A stretch of DNA of 64,000 bases from Tenacibaculum tangerinum (lineage in GTDB: Bacteria > Bacteroidota > Bacteroidia > Flavobacteriales > Flavobacteriaceae), in contig NZ_CP122539.1 in assembly GCF_029853675.1 (NCBI RefSeq), positions 1,047,001-1,111,000 of the forward strand. The letters are read 5' to 3'. The translations under genes and the position numbers were made by a program. Under the pieces are notes generated by a model. The model was not told the DNA's origin and ran no database searches. It saw nothing but the letters and a program-made list of their open reading frames with translations. Of this stretch, positions 17,943 to 27,919 are shown in pieces; position 1 is the first letter of the stretch; each line of letters starts with the position of its first letter.

Positions 17943-19538
17943 TTATAAATAGGTATACGCTGGCAAGGTTAAAAACTCTACAAACTCTTTATTTAAAATT
18001 AACTCGTCAAATAATTGAGTCGCTAATTCAAACTTTCCGTTGTTGTATCTGTCTTCCCCTACGTAACTTTTTATTTTTTTTAGTTCTTCTTTTTTGAATT
18101 GATGATACATTCCTTCAGTAAATGTTCTATCGTCTTCTAGCATTACACTTTTATGCAGCCATTGCCAGACTTGTGTTCTGGAGATTTCTGCGGTAGCTGC
18201 ATCCTCCATTAAATTATACAAAGCGGCAGCTCCTTGTCCCGTTAACCAAGACTCGATATATAAAATACCTACGTTGATGTTTTCTCGTATACCCTTTTCG
18301 GTAATCGTTCCTTTAGGTATTTCAACCAACTCTTCTTCGGTGATTACCAAGTCTTTTAACTTTTTATCTATCTGATTGGCATTGGGCATTGCTTCATTGA
18401 AAATCTCCATTACAACCGCTACTAGTCCAGGATGTGCAACCCAAGTTCCGTCATGACCATTTTTCACTTCTTGCTCTTTATCGTTCTTTACTTTTGCAAA
18501 CGCTTCTTTATTCAACACATCGTTATTCTTTACTGGAATTTGCGCTGCCATTCCTCCCATGGCATGCACACCACGTTTGTGACACTTCTGAATAACACTT
18601 AGCGAATAGGCTTTCATAAACGGACTACTCATGGTTACTTGTGAACGGTTTGGTACTATAAAATTAGAGTGATTTCTAAACTTTTTAATGTATGAAAAAA
18701 TATAATCCCAACGACCACAGTTTAACCCAGCCATGTGATCTTTTAATTCATACATAATTTCATCTAACTGAAAACTTGCCGTAATGGTTTCGATTAATAC
18801 CGTTGCTTTGATTGTTTTTTGTGGCACTCCTACATACTCTTGTGCAAACACAAAAACATCATTCCACCAACGTGCTTCTTTATAATGTTCTAGTTTAGGC
18901 AAGTAAAAATAGGTCGCACTTCCCTGCGCTTGTAAAGTTTTGATATTATGAAAAAAGTACAACCCAAAATCAACCAACGAACCCGACATTTCTACACCAT
19001 CAATCAACAAATGTTTTTCATTTAAGTGCAACCCTCTAGGTCTTACCAATAAGGTAGCTACTTGTTCATTCAACTGGTATGTTTTGTCTTTTGCGGCATT
19101 GTAAAACGAAATTGTTTTTTTAACAGCATCTCGTAAGTTTATCTGACCATCAAGAATGTTTTGAATGGTTGGAGAGTTGCTATCCTCAAAATCTGCCATA
19201 AACGTTTTTGCTCCAGAATTCAACGCATTGATTATCATTTTACGTTCTACAGGTCCTGTAATTTCAACCCTTCTATCTAACAAATCTTCGGGCAGCGCAG
19301 CACAGACCCAATCGCCCTCTCTTATGTCTTTTGTTTCTAAAGGAAAGGTTGGATAGTTTCCTGCATCAAAATACGCTTGTTCAATTTCTCGTTCTGCTAA
19401 CAATTGAAGTCTTTGATTGTTGAATTTTTCTTGAAGTTGAATTAAAAAATCTTTGGCTTCATTAGTCAAAACACTTTCATACTCGGTTTGATTAAAACCT
19501 ATGCATTGAATTTCTTTTGCTAAAACATCTTGATTCAT
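17943..19538 (-). CDS. aceB: Malate synthase A
   Basis: Condenses glyoxylate with acetyl-CoA to give malate, second step of the glyoxylate shunt. With the ATG at 19538 the product has 531 residues, equal to the classical form A length (E. coli 533). The signature KDHMAGLNCGRWDYIFSYIK is present near residue 265, and RGLHLNEKH near 160 carries the catalytic Arg. An in-frame GTG at 19565 would add nine Lys/Asn-rich residues and is unlikely. Divergent from the fatty-acid-type regulator across a 14-bp palindrome, so regulation by it is likely. Confidence 0.96.
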   Translation of the reverse strand: MNQDVLAKEIQCIGFNQTEYESVLTNEAKDFLIQLQEKFNNQRLQLLAEREIEQAYFDAGNYPTFPLETKDIREGDWVCAALPEDLLDRRVEITGPVERKMIINALNSGAKTFMADFEDSNSPTIQNILDGQINLRDAVKKTISFYNAAKDKTYQLNEQVATLLVRPRGLHLNEKHLLIDGVEMSGSLVDFGLYFFHNIKTLQAQGSATYFYLPKLEHYKEARWWNDVFVFAQEYVGVPQKTIKATVLIETITASFQLDEIMYELKDHMAGLNCGRWDYIFSYIKKFRNHSNFIVPNRSQVTMSSPFMKAYSLSVIQKCHKRGVHAMGGMAAQIPVKNNDVLNKEAFAKVKNDKEQEVKNGHDGTWVAHPGLVAVVMEIFNEAMPNANQIDKKLKDLVITEEELVEIPKGTITEKGIRENINVGILYIESWLTGQGAAALYNLMEDAATAEISRTQVWQWLHKSVMLEDDRTFTEGMYHQFKKEELKKIKSYVGEDRYNNGKFELATQLFDELILNKEFVEFLTLPAYTYL

Positions 19539-19597
19539 ACTCTTTTTATTTTTATTGATTGACACTTCAATAGTAACAAAAAGAATTCAAACAAAAA

Positions 19598-19611
19598 AGC
19601 GAACGTTCGCT
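19598..19611. promoter_or_regulatory. 14-bp palindromic operator candidate AGCGAACGTTCGCT
   Basis: A perfect palindrome between divergent aceB and the XRE/ScfR-type regulator. The half site TTCGCTAA (19607-19614) recurs at 19642-19649, 35 bp away, next to the regulator -7 box. This arrangement suggests an operator for the regulator controlling aceBA and itself. Confidence 0.6.
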
Positions 19612-19655
19612 AAAAATGCAATATTTACTAATTTTTATTAATTCGCTAATTTTTA

Positions 19656-19663
19656 TACCTTTG
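19656..19663 (+). promoter_or_regulatory. Candidate -7 box of the regulator gene
   Basis: TACCTTTG matches TAnnTTTG. It lies inside the frame that begins at ATG 19616, so translation should begin further on, at TTG 19691, giving a leader of about 20-28 nt. No clear -33 TTG. Confidence 0.45.
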
Positions 19664-19690
19664 AATTACGAATATTTTAATAAATATATT

Positions 19691-21168
19691 TTGGAAGAAG
19701 AATACATTAGACTAGTTTTCGGTTTAAAACTCAAACAAATACGTACCGATAAAAACTTATCGCTCTTTGGTTTAGCGAAACTTACAGGATTATCAAAATC
19801 GTACTTAAACGAAATTGAGAAAGGAAAAAAATATCCAAAAACTGATAAAATTGTGATACTTTCTGAGAAGTTAGATGTGCCTTATGACCATTTAGTATCT
19901 CTAAAGCTAGATAAAAACCTAGCACCTATTGGAGAAATTTTACAGTCGAAAATTTTAAAAGAAATTCCGCTTGACTTATTTGGCATTAAAGAAAACAACT
20001 TAATTGATATCATTGCCAATGCTCCTGCTAAGGTAAATGCGTTTATTAGTACCATTATAAAAATATCTCAAAATTATAACTTAACTAGAGAAAGCTTTTT
20101 TTTAGCTGCACTGCGTTCGTACCAAGAGGCACATAACAACTATTTTGAAGATATTGAAACAAAGGTTGCCGATTTTAGTAAAGCCTATCAAATACACCCA
20201 AATAAACCGATTACTTCAAAGGACTTAGAAGAAATTTTAATTGAAGAGTACGGATATACTATTGATAGCAAAGAACTATCAAAACATCAAAAATTATCTG
20301 AACTAAGAAATATTTATATTCCAAAGAACAAAACACTCCTAATATATAATGACATCAACGAAGCGCAAAAAACATTTATTTTTGCCAAAGAAATAGCGTA
20401 TAATTATTTACAAATAGAAAATAGGTTATACACATTTCCATGGATAAAGTTTGAGAGTTTTGATGAAGTATTACATAATTTTATTGCGTCTTATTTTGCA
20501 GGGGCTTTAATTATTCAGAAAGATGATTTAATTCAAAAACTAACACAGCTTTTTTCTTTAGAAACATGGCAACCTATACAGTTACATAAAATTATAAGAA
20601 GTTATAACTGTTCTGACGAAACATTTTATCAGCGTTTAACCAATATCTTACCTAAACATTTTAACATTAAAAATCTGTTCTTTTTACGTTTTACACACAA
20701 AGAAAACTCTTCTGTATACAGACTATCAAAAGAGTTGCATATTACACAACAACAGTCTCCGCATGCAAATCGCAATAACGAACATTATTGCAGAAGATGG
20801 GTATCAATCAATACAATTCAAGATTTAGAGAACTCAACGAAAAAAAATCTACCTATGGTATTCAAATATCATCGTACGGAAATTCTCAAAAAGAATACTT
20901 AGTACTTTCTGCGGCTACCGCAGATCCTTTTAAAGAAAAAATCAATCGAAGTGTTACTATAGGCATGTTACTTTCTCCGCATTTAAAACGTAAACTTCAT
21001 TTTTTTAACGAAGATACTTTTATAAAAAAAACAGTAGGTGTTACTTGTGAAACTTGCGCATTGCAAAGTTGTAATGAACGGGTAGCAGAACCTTATGTTT
21101 TAACAAAACAATCTAGAAATAAAGAAATAGAAAACGCTGTTAAAAAGATCATTCAATTGTACACTTAA
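19691..21168 (+). CDS. XRE/ScfR-type (short-chain fatty acid) regulator, interrupted by a one-base frameshift
   Basis: The product has an N-terminal HTH (LKQIRTDKNLSLFGLAKLTGLSKSYLNEIEKG), a middle region resembling IrrE-like domains and a C-terminal Cys-rich region (HYCRRW, then VGVTCETCALQSCNERVAEP), the layout of RamB/PccR-type regulators of acetate and propionate use. Translation in the first frame ends at 20902; the C-terminal half continues in another frame (20788-21168). The switch is at A8 (20840-20847). Nine A, or -1 slippage on A AAA AAA, restores one continuous protein of about 492 residues. Start taken as TTG 19691 because LEEEYIRLVFGLKLKQ begins the conserved part. It sits between aceB and an acyl-CoA carboxylase gene, which fits such a role. 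Confidence 0.8.
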
Positions 21169-21226
21169 ACACCTTGTATTGTATCTAGTTTTTCTTATTT
21201 TAGCCTGCAAAAACAAACAACTAACT

Positions 21227-22870
21227 ATGGATCTCAACTTCAATAAAAACGAAGACCACAACAAACTTTTAGCATCAGATTTACGCAGACGTTTAGCCAA
21301 AGTAAAATTAGGCGGCGGACAAAAACGCATCGACAAGCATCATGAGAAAGGAAAAATGACCGCTCGTGAACGTATCGATTATTTGTTAGACGATAACTCC
21401 AAATCAATAGAAATTGCTGCGTTTGCAGGTGAAGGAATGTACGAAGAACACGGAGGTTGCCCTTCTGGTGGTGTGGTGGTAAAAATGGGATATGTTAGCG
21501 GTAAGCAATGTATCGTAGTTGCAAACGATGCTACGGTAAAAGCAGGTGCTTGGTTTCCTATTACAGGTAAAAAGAATTTAAGAGCGCAAGAAATAGCTAT
21601 AGAAAATAAACTACCTATTATTTATCTCGTAGATTCTGCGGGTGTGTATTTACCAATGCAAGATGAGATTTTTCCTGACAAAGAACACTTCGGAAGAATT
21701 TTTAGAAACAATGCTGTAATGAGTAGCATGGGCATTACTCAAATCGCTGCCGTTATGGGAAGTTGTGTTGCTGGTGGTGCTTATTTACCCATTATGAGTG
21801 ATGAAGCTCTGATTGTAGACAAAACAGGCAGCATTTTCTTAGCAGGTAGCTATTTGGTAAAAGCTGCTATTGGCGAAACAATTGATAATGAAACTTTAGG
21901 TGGAGCAACAACGCACTGTGAAGTATCGGGCGTTACCGACTACAAAGCGGAAGATGACAAAGATGCTTTAGACACCATTAAAAACCTACTCGACAAAATT
22001 GGAGATTACGACAAAGCTGGATTTAATCGTAAAGAGGCTTTTCCTCCAAAAGAAAATGAAGACGATATTTTCGGAATTTTACCAAAAGCTCGTAACGAGC
22101 AATACGATATGATGGAAATCATTAAACGTTTGGTTGACAATTCTAAATTTGAAGAATACAAAGCAGGATACGGTCAAACTATTATTACAGGATACGCTCG
22201 TATTGATGGATGGGCAGTAGGTATTGTAGCCAACCAACGTAAAATTGTAAAATCGAAAGGTGCAAAAACCAAACCAAGCGAAATGCAGTTCGGTGGGGTT
22301 ATTTATAACGATTCTGCTGATAAAGCTACCCGATTTATCGCTAACTGTAACCAGAAGAAAATTCCGTTAGTATTCTTACAAGATGTTACTGGGTTTATGG
22401 TGGGTAGTAAGTCGGAACATAGTGGTATTATTAAAGACGGAGCTAAAATGGTAAACGCCGTAAGTAATTCGGTAGTACCTAAATTCACCGTAATTATTGG
22501 TAACTCTTACGGAGCAGGAAATTACGCGATGTGTGGTAAAGCCTATGACCCACGCCTTATTTTTGCATGGCCAAGTGCTGAACTAGCAGTGATGAGTGGA
22601 GCGTCTGCTGCCAAGGTATTGCTACAAATTGAAACGGCTGCGTTAAAGAAAAAAGGAGAAGAGATTACTCCTGAAAAAGAGGCAGCATTGTTCGACAACA
22701 TAAAATCGAGATACGATAATCAAATATCTCCTTACTATGCTGCTGCAAGAATTTGGACCGATGCGGTTATCAATCCATTAGATACGAGAACATGGATTTC
22801 TATGGGAATCGAAGCCGCAAATCACGCCCCTATTGAAAAGCCTTTTAATTTAGGAGTTTTACAGGTTTAA
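21227..22870 (+). CDS. Acyl-CoA carboxylase carboxyltransferase (beta) subunit
   Basis: Transfers CO2 from biotin to an acyl-CoA. 547 residues from the ATG at 21227 (MDLNFNKNEDHNKLLASDL); the upstream in-frame start at 21179 would add a hydrophobic tail and is rejected. Oxyanion-hole glycines are in GSCVAGGAYLPIM and GNSYGAGNYAMCGKAYDP. The segment LPMQDEIFPDKEHFGRIFRNNAVMS resembles methylcrotonoyl-CoA carboxylase beta more than propionyl-CoA carboxylase, so leucine breakdown is a possible role. No biotin-carboxylase subunit is encoded nearby. It follows the fatty-acid-type regulator by 58 bp. Confidence 0.9.
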   Translation: MDLNFNKNEDHNKLLASDLRRRLAKVKLGGGQKRIDKHHEKGKMTARERIDYLLDDNSKSIEIAAFAGEGMYEEHGGCPSGGVVVKMGYVSGKQCIVVANDATVKAGAWFPITGKKNLRAQEIAIENKLPIIYLVDSAGVYLPMQDEIFPDKEHFGRIFRNNAVMSSMGITQIAAVMGSCVAGGAYLPIMSDEALIVDKTGSIFLAGSYLVKAAIGETIDNETLGGATTHCEVSGVTDYKAEDDKDALDTIKNLLDKIGDYDKAGFNRKEAFPPKENEDDIFGILPKARNEQYDMMEIIKRLVDNSKFEEYKAGYGQTIITGYARIDGWAVGIVANQRKIVKSKGAKTKPSEMQFGGVIYNDSADKATRFIANCNQKKIPLVFLQDVTGFMVGSKSEHSGIIKDGAKMVNAVSNSVVPKFTVIIGNSYGAGNYAMCGKAYDPRLIFAWPSAELAVMSGASAAKVLLQIETAALKKKGEEITPEKEAALFDNIKSRYDNQISPYYAAARIWTDAVINPLDTRTWISMGIEAANHAPIEKPFNLGVLQV

Positions 22871-22885
22871 TATATAGAAAACAGT

Positions 22886-24877
22886 ATGAAAAGGAAGGTA
22901 TTTTGGAGCATCATTATCCTTGTAATTGGTTTTGTTGGCTACCAAGTTTATGTTTTTACCTTATCCGAAAATGACAACATCAAATCTATATATTTAGTTC
23001 CTGATGATGCTGTTTTTATCATCGATACCGAAAGACCTATTGATACTTGGGATGAAATAAGTGCTAGTGAAATCTGGACACATCTTCAAACCAATCAACA
23101 ATTCAATGAACTATCAAAAAGTTTGACTAGTTTAGATGAAACATTTCAAGCTAAAAAAGAAATTCTCGACCTTATCGGAGAGCGTAATCTTCTTATTTCG
23201 GCACATGTGTTCAAACCTAAAAAATACGGATTGTTGTATGTTGCTGATTTACAAAAACTCTCTAAACTCATTTTTTTAAAAAGGGCTATTAGCAATTTAG
23301 CTGGTCAAGATTATAAAGTAACCAAACGAGTATACAAAGAGCATGAAATTATCGAGTTGTACGATAAAGAAACCCGAGAAACCCTGCATCTTTCCTTTAT
23401 AAAAAATCAAGTTATAGCCTCTTATACGCACCTTCTAGTTGAAAAATCAATCGATCAATACTTGCATCCTGTTATTGGACGCGATCTTAACTTTTTAGAA
23501 ATAAAAAGAGAAACAGCTAACGATGGCTTTTTCAACATATACCTGCAGCATAAGTATCTAAAAGACTATTTGAACTGTTTTACCAGTTCGAGTAATTTAG
23601 ATTTTTTAAATAAAGAGGCGTTTTTTTATACAGGATTAGACATCTCAATTGTAGAAGGAGTTATCGTTCAAGCCACAGGTTTTACAAACGTCGATAGCAG
23701 TTCGGAAACCTATTTAAAAGTAGCACAACAATCTGGAGTTGGCAAACGGAGCGTTGCTAAAATAGCTCCGAAAAACACGTCTTTATACCTCAGCGTTGCT
23801 TTTGATGATTTTGAAACATTTCATAGCAACTTAGAACAACTTCGAAAAGAAAATCCTGCTGATTTTAAACAATACTCTGAGCAACTCGCAATGATTGAGA
23901 ATGAACTAGATATTAGTATTTCTGAACATATTTATAGTTGGATTGGTAGTGAGATTGCGTTGATTCACTTTAACACCGAACTCTCAAAAAATAAAAAAGA
24001 TATCGCTGCCATTATTAAAGCTGACGATATTGACGATGCTAAAGAAAACCTACAATTGGTGCTTTCTAAAATCAAAGAAAACACCCCTTTAAAGTACAAG
24101 CAAATCAATTATAGAGGTTATCCTATTCATTTTTTTGATTTAAAAGGATTCTTTAAAATGCTCGCTGGAAATATGTTTTCTAAAATGGAAAAGCCGTATT
24201 TTACCATCATTGATGATTTTGTAGTGTTTAGCACCAGTCCTAACACCCTTAAAGAAATTATTAACAACCACTTAATAGGATACACACTCGAAAACTCAGA
24301 AAAATTTGATGATTTTAATTATCAATTTGAAAAGAAATCTAGTGTTTTTGCGTATGTAAACACCCCTTATTCATTTAAAGACCTCGTAAGTTTGGTTGAT
24401 TACAAAACTCGACTTGAACTTCAAAAAAACAAGCCTTTTATAACGTGTTTTTCTCAAATTGGCATACAATTAATTCCTTCTGACGACTTATTTGAGAGTG
24501 CTATTTCTGTTGTTTTTGAGCATCCTAAAGACATTGAAATACAGATTCAAAAAGAACAAGAAGCAAGAGAAAAACTTCTTTTACAATTAACTCCTTATAG
24601 AGAAACTACCACTACTGAAAATTCAACATCTTTTTTTGAGCTTCCTCCAATTCATCCTTCCGATTTAAGTGCTAAATCGTACAAAGAGTATTATGAAAAC
24701 GGACAACTAAAGTTTGAGGTTGATTTAAAGGATGGTTTAAAAGAGGGTTCTTATAAATCGTACTATGAAAACGGAAATCTAAAAATCAAAGGATATTTTA
24801 AAAACGATACGCAAGACGGAACCTGGAAAGCGTATGATGAACAAAAAGGCAATTTAATTTTCAAAAAACATTTTTAA
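22886..24877 (+). CDS. Membrane-anchored protein with C-terminal MORN-type repeats
   Basis: 663 residues. An N-terminal membrane segment (residues 4-25, VFWSIIILVIGFVGYQVYVF) anchors a large extracytoplasmic domain resembling DUF3352-type proteins (SIYLVPDDAVFIID, repeated short beta segments). The last 70 residues contain two or three antitoxin/MORN-type repeats: YKEYYENGQLKFEVDLKDG, YKSYYENGNLKIKGYFKND, then WKAYDEQKGNLIF. It starts 15 bp after the carboxylase gene and may share its transcript. Function unknown. Confidence 0.7.
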   Translation: MKRKVFWSIIILVIGFVGYQVYVFTLSENDNIKSIYLVPDDAVFIIDTERPIDTWDEISASEIWTHLQTNQQFNELSKSLTSLDETFQAKKEILDLIGERNLLISAHVFKPKKYGLLYVADLQKLSKLIFLKRAISNLAGQDYKVTKRVYKEHEIIELYDKETRETLHLSFIKNQVIASYTHLLVEKSIDQYLHPVIGRDLNFLEIKRETANDGFFNIYLQHKYLKDYLNCFTSSSNLDFLNKEAFFYTGLDISIVEGVIVQATGFTNVDSSSETYLKVAQQSGVGKRSVAKIAPKNTSLYLSVAFDDFETFHSNLEQLRKENPADFKQYSEQLAMIENELDISISEHIYSWIGSEIALIHFNTELSKNKKDIAAIIKADDIDDAKENLQLVLSKIKENTPLKYKQINYRGYPIHFFDLKGFFKMLAGNMFSKMEKPYFTIIDDFVVFSTSPNTLKEIINNHLIGYTLENSEKFDDFNYQFEKKSSVFAYVNTPYSFKDLVSLVDYKTRLELQKNKPFITCFSQIGIQLIPSDDLFESAISVVFEHPKDIEIQIQKEQEAREKLLLQLTPYRETTTTENSTSFFELPPIHPSDLSAKSYKEYYENGQLKFEVDLKDGLKEGSYKSYYENGNLKIKGYFKNDTQDGTWKAYDEQKGNLIFKKHF

Positions 24878-24908
24878 TTGCAATATTTTATAGCATTAGT
24901 TACATTTG
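24878..24908 (+). promoter_or_regulatory. Strong Bacteroidota promoter for yebC
   Basis: TTG (24878-24880), 20 nt, TACATTTG (24901-24908), a full consensus match beginning at the stop codon of the preceding gene. The yebC ATG lies 28 nt after the -7 box. Confidence 0.65.
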
Positions 24909-24935
24909 CCAAGCAAAAATTAAAACAGCATACAC

Positions 24936-25658
24936 ATGGGAAGAGCATTCGAATTTAGGAAAGCAAGAAAAATGAAACGTTGGGCAGCCATGGCTAAAAC
25001 CTTTACTCGTATTGGTAAAGAAATTGTAATGGCAGTAAAAGAAGGAGGTCCAAATCCTGAAACCAACTCTCGTTTACGTGTTGTAATTCAAAATGCGAAG
25101 GCAGCCAATATGCCAAAAGACAATATTGAGCGTGCTATTAAAAAAGCTTCTGACAAAAATACTGAAAACTATAAGGAAGTATTGTTTGAAGGATATGCAC
25201 CTCACGGAATTGCAGTGTTGGTAGAAACTGCTACTAACAATAACAACCGTACTGTTGCCAATGTTCGTGCCGCTTTTAATAAGTGTAATGGGAATTTAGG
25301 AACTTCGGGTTCTGTAGCGTTTATGTTTGACCATGTGGTAAACTTTAAAGTAAAGGAAGATTCTTTAGGAATGGACTTGGAAGAGTTTGAAATGGAAATG
25401 ATTGACTTTGAGGTGGAAGAAGTTTTTACTGATGATGAAGATAACTCAATCATGTTATACGCTCCTTTTGAGCAATTTGGTGCCATTCAAAAGTATTTAG
25501 AAGAAAACAATATTGAAATTCTTTCTTCTGAATTTGAACGAATTCCAACCACAACGACAGCAATTTCAGAGGAACAAAAAGAAGAGGTAAACAAGCTTTT
25601 AGAAAAACTAGAGGAAGATGACGATGTGAATAACGTGTACCACAGTATGGAGGAATAA
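24936..25658 (+). CDS. yebC: YebC/PmpR/TACO1-family protein
   Basis: 240 residues, close to the 246 of E. coli YebC. The N-terminus carries the Trp-rich family motif KRWAAMAKTFTRIGKEI (canonical KW..I) and GGPNPETNSRLRVVIQNAKAANMPKDNIERAIKKA. Bacterial members were described as transcription regulators, and YebC-type proteins are also linked to translation elongation at proline stretches. Followed by a good terminator. Confidence 0.93.
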   Translation: MGRAFEFRKARKMKRWAAMAKTFTRIGKEIVMAVKEGGPNPETNSRLRVVIQNAKAANMPKDNIERAIKKASDKNTENYKEVLFEGYAPHGIAVLVETATNNNNRTVANVRAAFNKCNGNLGTSGSVAFMFDHVVNFKVKEDSLGMDLEEFEMEMIDFEVEEVFTDDEDNSIMLYAPFEQFGAIQKYLEENNIEILSSEFERIPTTTTAISEEQKEEVNKLLEKLEEDDDVNNVYHSMEE

Positions 25659-25751
25659 ATGATATTTGTGACATACTACTATAGTAACAAAATTTGCTCT
25701 AGCGTGTTCAAAAAATAACTTGATTTAATAAGATATTTCAAGATTAAAAGA

Positions 25752-25789
25752 ATCGAAGATTTGTTTGCATACAGGTCTTCGATTTTTTT
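25752..25789 (+). terminator. Terminator after yebC
   Basis: Stem ATCGAAGA / TCTTCGAT (25752-25759 and 25776-25783) followed by seven T. Confidence 0.85.
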
Positions 25790-26071
25790 ATCTGTCCTAG
25801 AAAATCTCTATATACCTTTAACCACTAACAACACAAGAGCTTGGCTAGTTTCAACAAACTTCATTATACCTTTTTCGATGTATATGCTGGCTATCCTCGA
25901 GTTTAATTTTACATGATTTATAACTCAATTCAATTTTTTTTGTATTTTTAAAAAATTAATTTCTATGAAGAATAGCACTGCGGAACAATTCCACAGCGAG
26001 CCTTTACAGGAACTTTAAAAATGAATTGCTAAATAAAAATATTGCATATACTATATTAAGCCTTAAATTTT
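25790..26071. other. Intergenic leader with a tiny ORF and hairpin
   Basis: A 17-codon frame, MKNSTAEQFHSEPLQEL (25965-26018), covers a small hairpin CTGCGGAA-CAA-TTCCACAG. It could be a leader peptide for the membrane protein gene at 26072, but no regulatory logic is evident. Confidence 0.3.
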
Positions 26072-26410
26072 ATGGAAAATCAAAGCAACAATCAGGAAGA
26101 GGTTGTAAATCAAATTTATAAATATGCGGCTAACCTTTTAGTCGAACAGAATAAAAGTGCAGCTGAAACAAAAACTGCTCTTATAGAATACGGATTGGAT
26201 GAAGAAAGTGCAGCTGCCGTAGTTACGAATCTTGAACAGCAAATAAAAGATGCTAAGAAGGGGCAAGCCCATAAAGATATGCTATACGGAGCACTTTGGT
26301 GTATTGGCGGTTTCATAGCTACCGTGGCTGACTTTGGTTACTTTTTTTGGGGAGCAATTGTGTTTGGTGCAGTTCAGTTTTTTAGAGGAGTGTTTAATTC
26401 TTCTAAATAA
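26072..26410 (+). CDS. Small two-helix membrane protein with UBA-like N-terminus
   Basis: 112 residues. The first 65 are charged and helical, with a UBA/CUE-like pattern (TKTALIEYGLDEESAAAVVTNLEQQI). Two hydrophobic segments follow (residues ~73-90 and 91-106). Such proteins are common in flavobacteria and uncharacterised. Start is the ATG at 26072. Not obviously in an operon. Confidence 0.65.
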   Translation: MENQSNNQEEVVNQIYKYAANLLVEQNKSAAETKTALIEYGLDEESAAAVVTNLEQQIKDAKKGQAHKDMLYGALWCIGGFIATVADFGYFFWGAIVFGAVQFFRGVFNSSK

Positions 26411-26583
26411 ATTAGAATTATAAGAAAGACCTGCAACTAAATAGGCAGCAGCGATAAACAATGTAAGATCGGAGTATGTGTTTCCGAATAAAGTTTTGTG
26501 AATTCCGAATTCTACCTAGTAAAATAAGTATTTTTTACATGTGCAATTTTTGGTCACACATAGCACTACTATTTGAGGTCAAT

Positions 26584-27918
26584 CTAAAAATTTTCAGTGT
26601 CTAATATAACGCCAGCTAGTTGTAACAAACTCAATTCAGCATTTTTTGCAGTGTATTTAGCTCTGCTTAAACTTAATTCAGCATTCACTAAATTATTTTG
26701 AGCTTGTCGAAAGTCTATCGAGTTAATTTGCCCTAATTTATAACGCTCGGTACTTCTGTTAAAATTGCGTTTGTTGGTCGCTACATTTTTCCTTTGCACT
26801 TGTAGTGAAAACAGGGCATTTTGGTAGGTAGCCCAAGCATTATGAACATCTCTTTTTAACTGTTCTTCTAACTGCTGCTTTTGTATTTCTTGTGTTTCTA
26901 ACACTATTTTAGCATTCGCTACTCGGGTTTTGGTCGTACCTCCGTCAAAAATATTCCACGATAGGTTTACTCCTGCATTGAAACCTGTTTGCGTATTGTT
27001 TATAGGACTGAATCGGTTCGTAGGGTCGTTGGCACTTTGATTCCACGCATACGAACTCGTTAAACCTACGTTCGGCATCCAGCCGGCCTTGTTAATTTCT
27101 ACGTCTAATGCTCTGAGTGCTATATTTTTTTGCGCTTGTAATAAATTGGCATTGTTTTCTTTTGCTTTATTTAAAATTTCAGGAAGGTTTAAATTTACAG
27201 CATAGGTAACCACTGTATCTACTTTTACCGTGGTATTTACTGCTCTTCCTAATACCACGTTCAAATCTCGTTTGGCATTTGCTAGCTGCCGATTAATATC
27301 TATATAAGTGATACTATCGTTATTAACATCAACTTCTGCGTTTAAAATATCGAGTTTGGTGTTTTGTCCATACTCAAAACTATATTTGGCCCTTTCTAAG
27401 CGTTTTTTTGAAATGCTAAGTGTTTGCTGTTGTGTTACCTCGTTTTCTGTTAATCTTGCTACTTCATAATAGGCAAAAAATAGTGTTGTTAAAGTATTTT
27501 CCATTACCTGACGTGCTTGTAACTCGGTAAGGTTATACGTTTCTTTTAATTTTTTAAATGTATTTTTTCTATTAAAACCGTTAAAAATAGTATAATTGAG
27601 ACCTACAGAAGCATTATATGACTTAGACTGTGCTCCTACTACAGAATTTACACTACCGTCTTGAAACTCTAAATCTGTATCTCTATTAGAATAATTAGCT
27701 CCTGCATTGGCTGTTACCGTTGGTAAATAACCACTATTGTACACACTTTGGTTATTTTTTGCCGTTTCTAGATTGTTTTTGGTGATTTTGATATTGTAAT
27801 TATTCTCTAGCGTAATGGCTACAGCTTTTTCTTTGGTTAATATTTCTTGTGCGTAAAATGACATACTTACCAAAAGAAATCCTATACTTAAAAACTTTGT
27901 ACTCATTTGTTGTCTCAT
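26584..27918 (-). CDS. TolC-family outer membrane efflux protein
   Basis: 444 residues with a signal peptide (cut near SFYAQ) and two repeats of the TolC coiled-coil/beta architecture. It would form the outer-membrane exit duct of the adjacent RND pump. It begins two bases from the RND stop codon and is the last gene of the marR-adaptor-RND-tolC operon. The RERYKLGQINSIDFRQAQNNLVNAELSLSRAKY type pattern near the C-terminus is typical. Confidence 0.93.
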   Translation of the reverse strand: MRQQMSTKFLSIGFLLVSMSFYAQEILTKEKAVAITLENNYNIKITKNNLETAKNNQSVYNSGYLPTVTANAGANYSNRDTDLEFQDGSVNSVVGAQSKSYNASVGLNYTIFNGFNRKNTFKKLKETYNLTELQARQVMENTLTTLFFAYYEVARLTENEVTQQQTLSISKKRLERAKYSFEYGQNTKLDILNAEVDVNNDSITYIDINRQLANAKRDLNVVLGRAVNTTVKVDTVVTYAVNLNLPEILNKAKENNANLLQAQKNIALRALDVEINKAGWMPNVGLTSSYAWNQSANDPTNRFSPINNTQTGFNAGVNLSWNIFDGGTTKTRVANAKIVLETQEIQKQQLEEQLKRDVHNAWATYQNALFSLQVQRKNVATNKRNFNRSTERYKLGQINSIDFRQAQNNLVNAELSLSRAKYTAKNAELSLLQLAGVILDTENF

Positions 27919-27919
27919 T

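Noticed and set aside
20788..21168. Separate small gene after the regulator
   Set aside because: It is the out-of-frame C-terminal part of the same protein, with the expected Cys-rich end.
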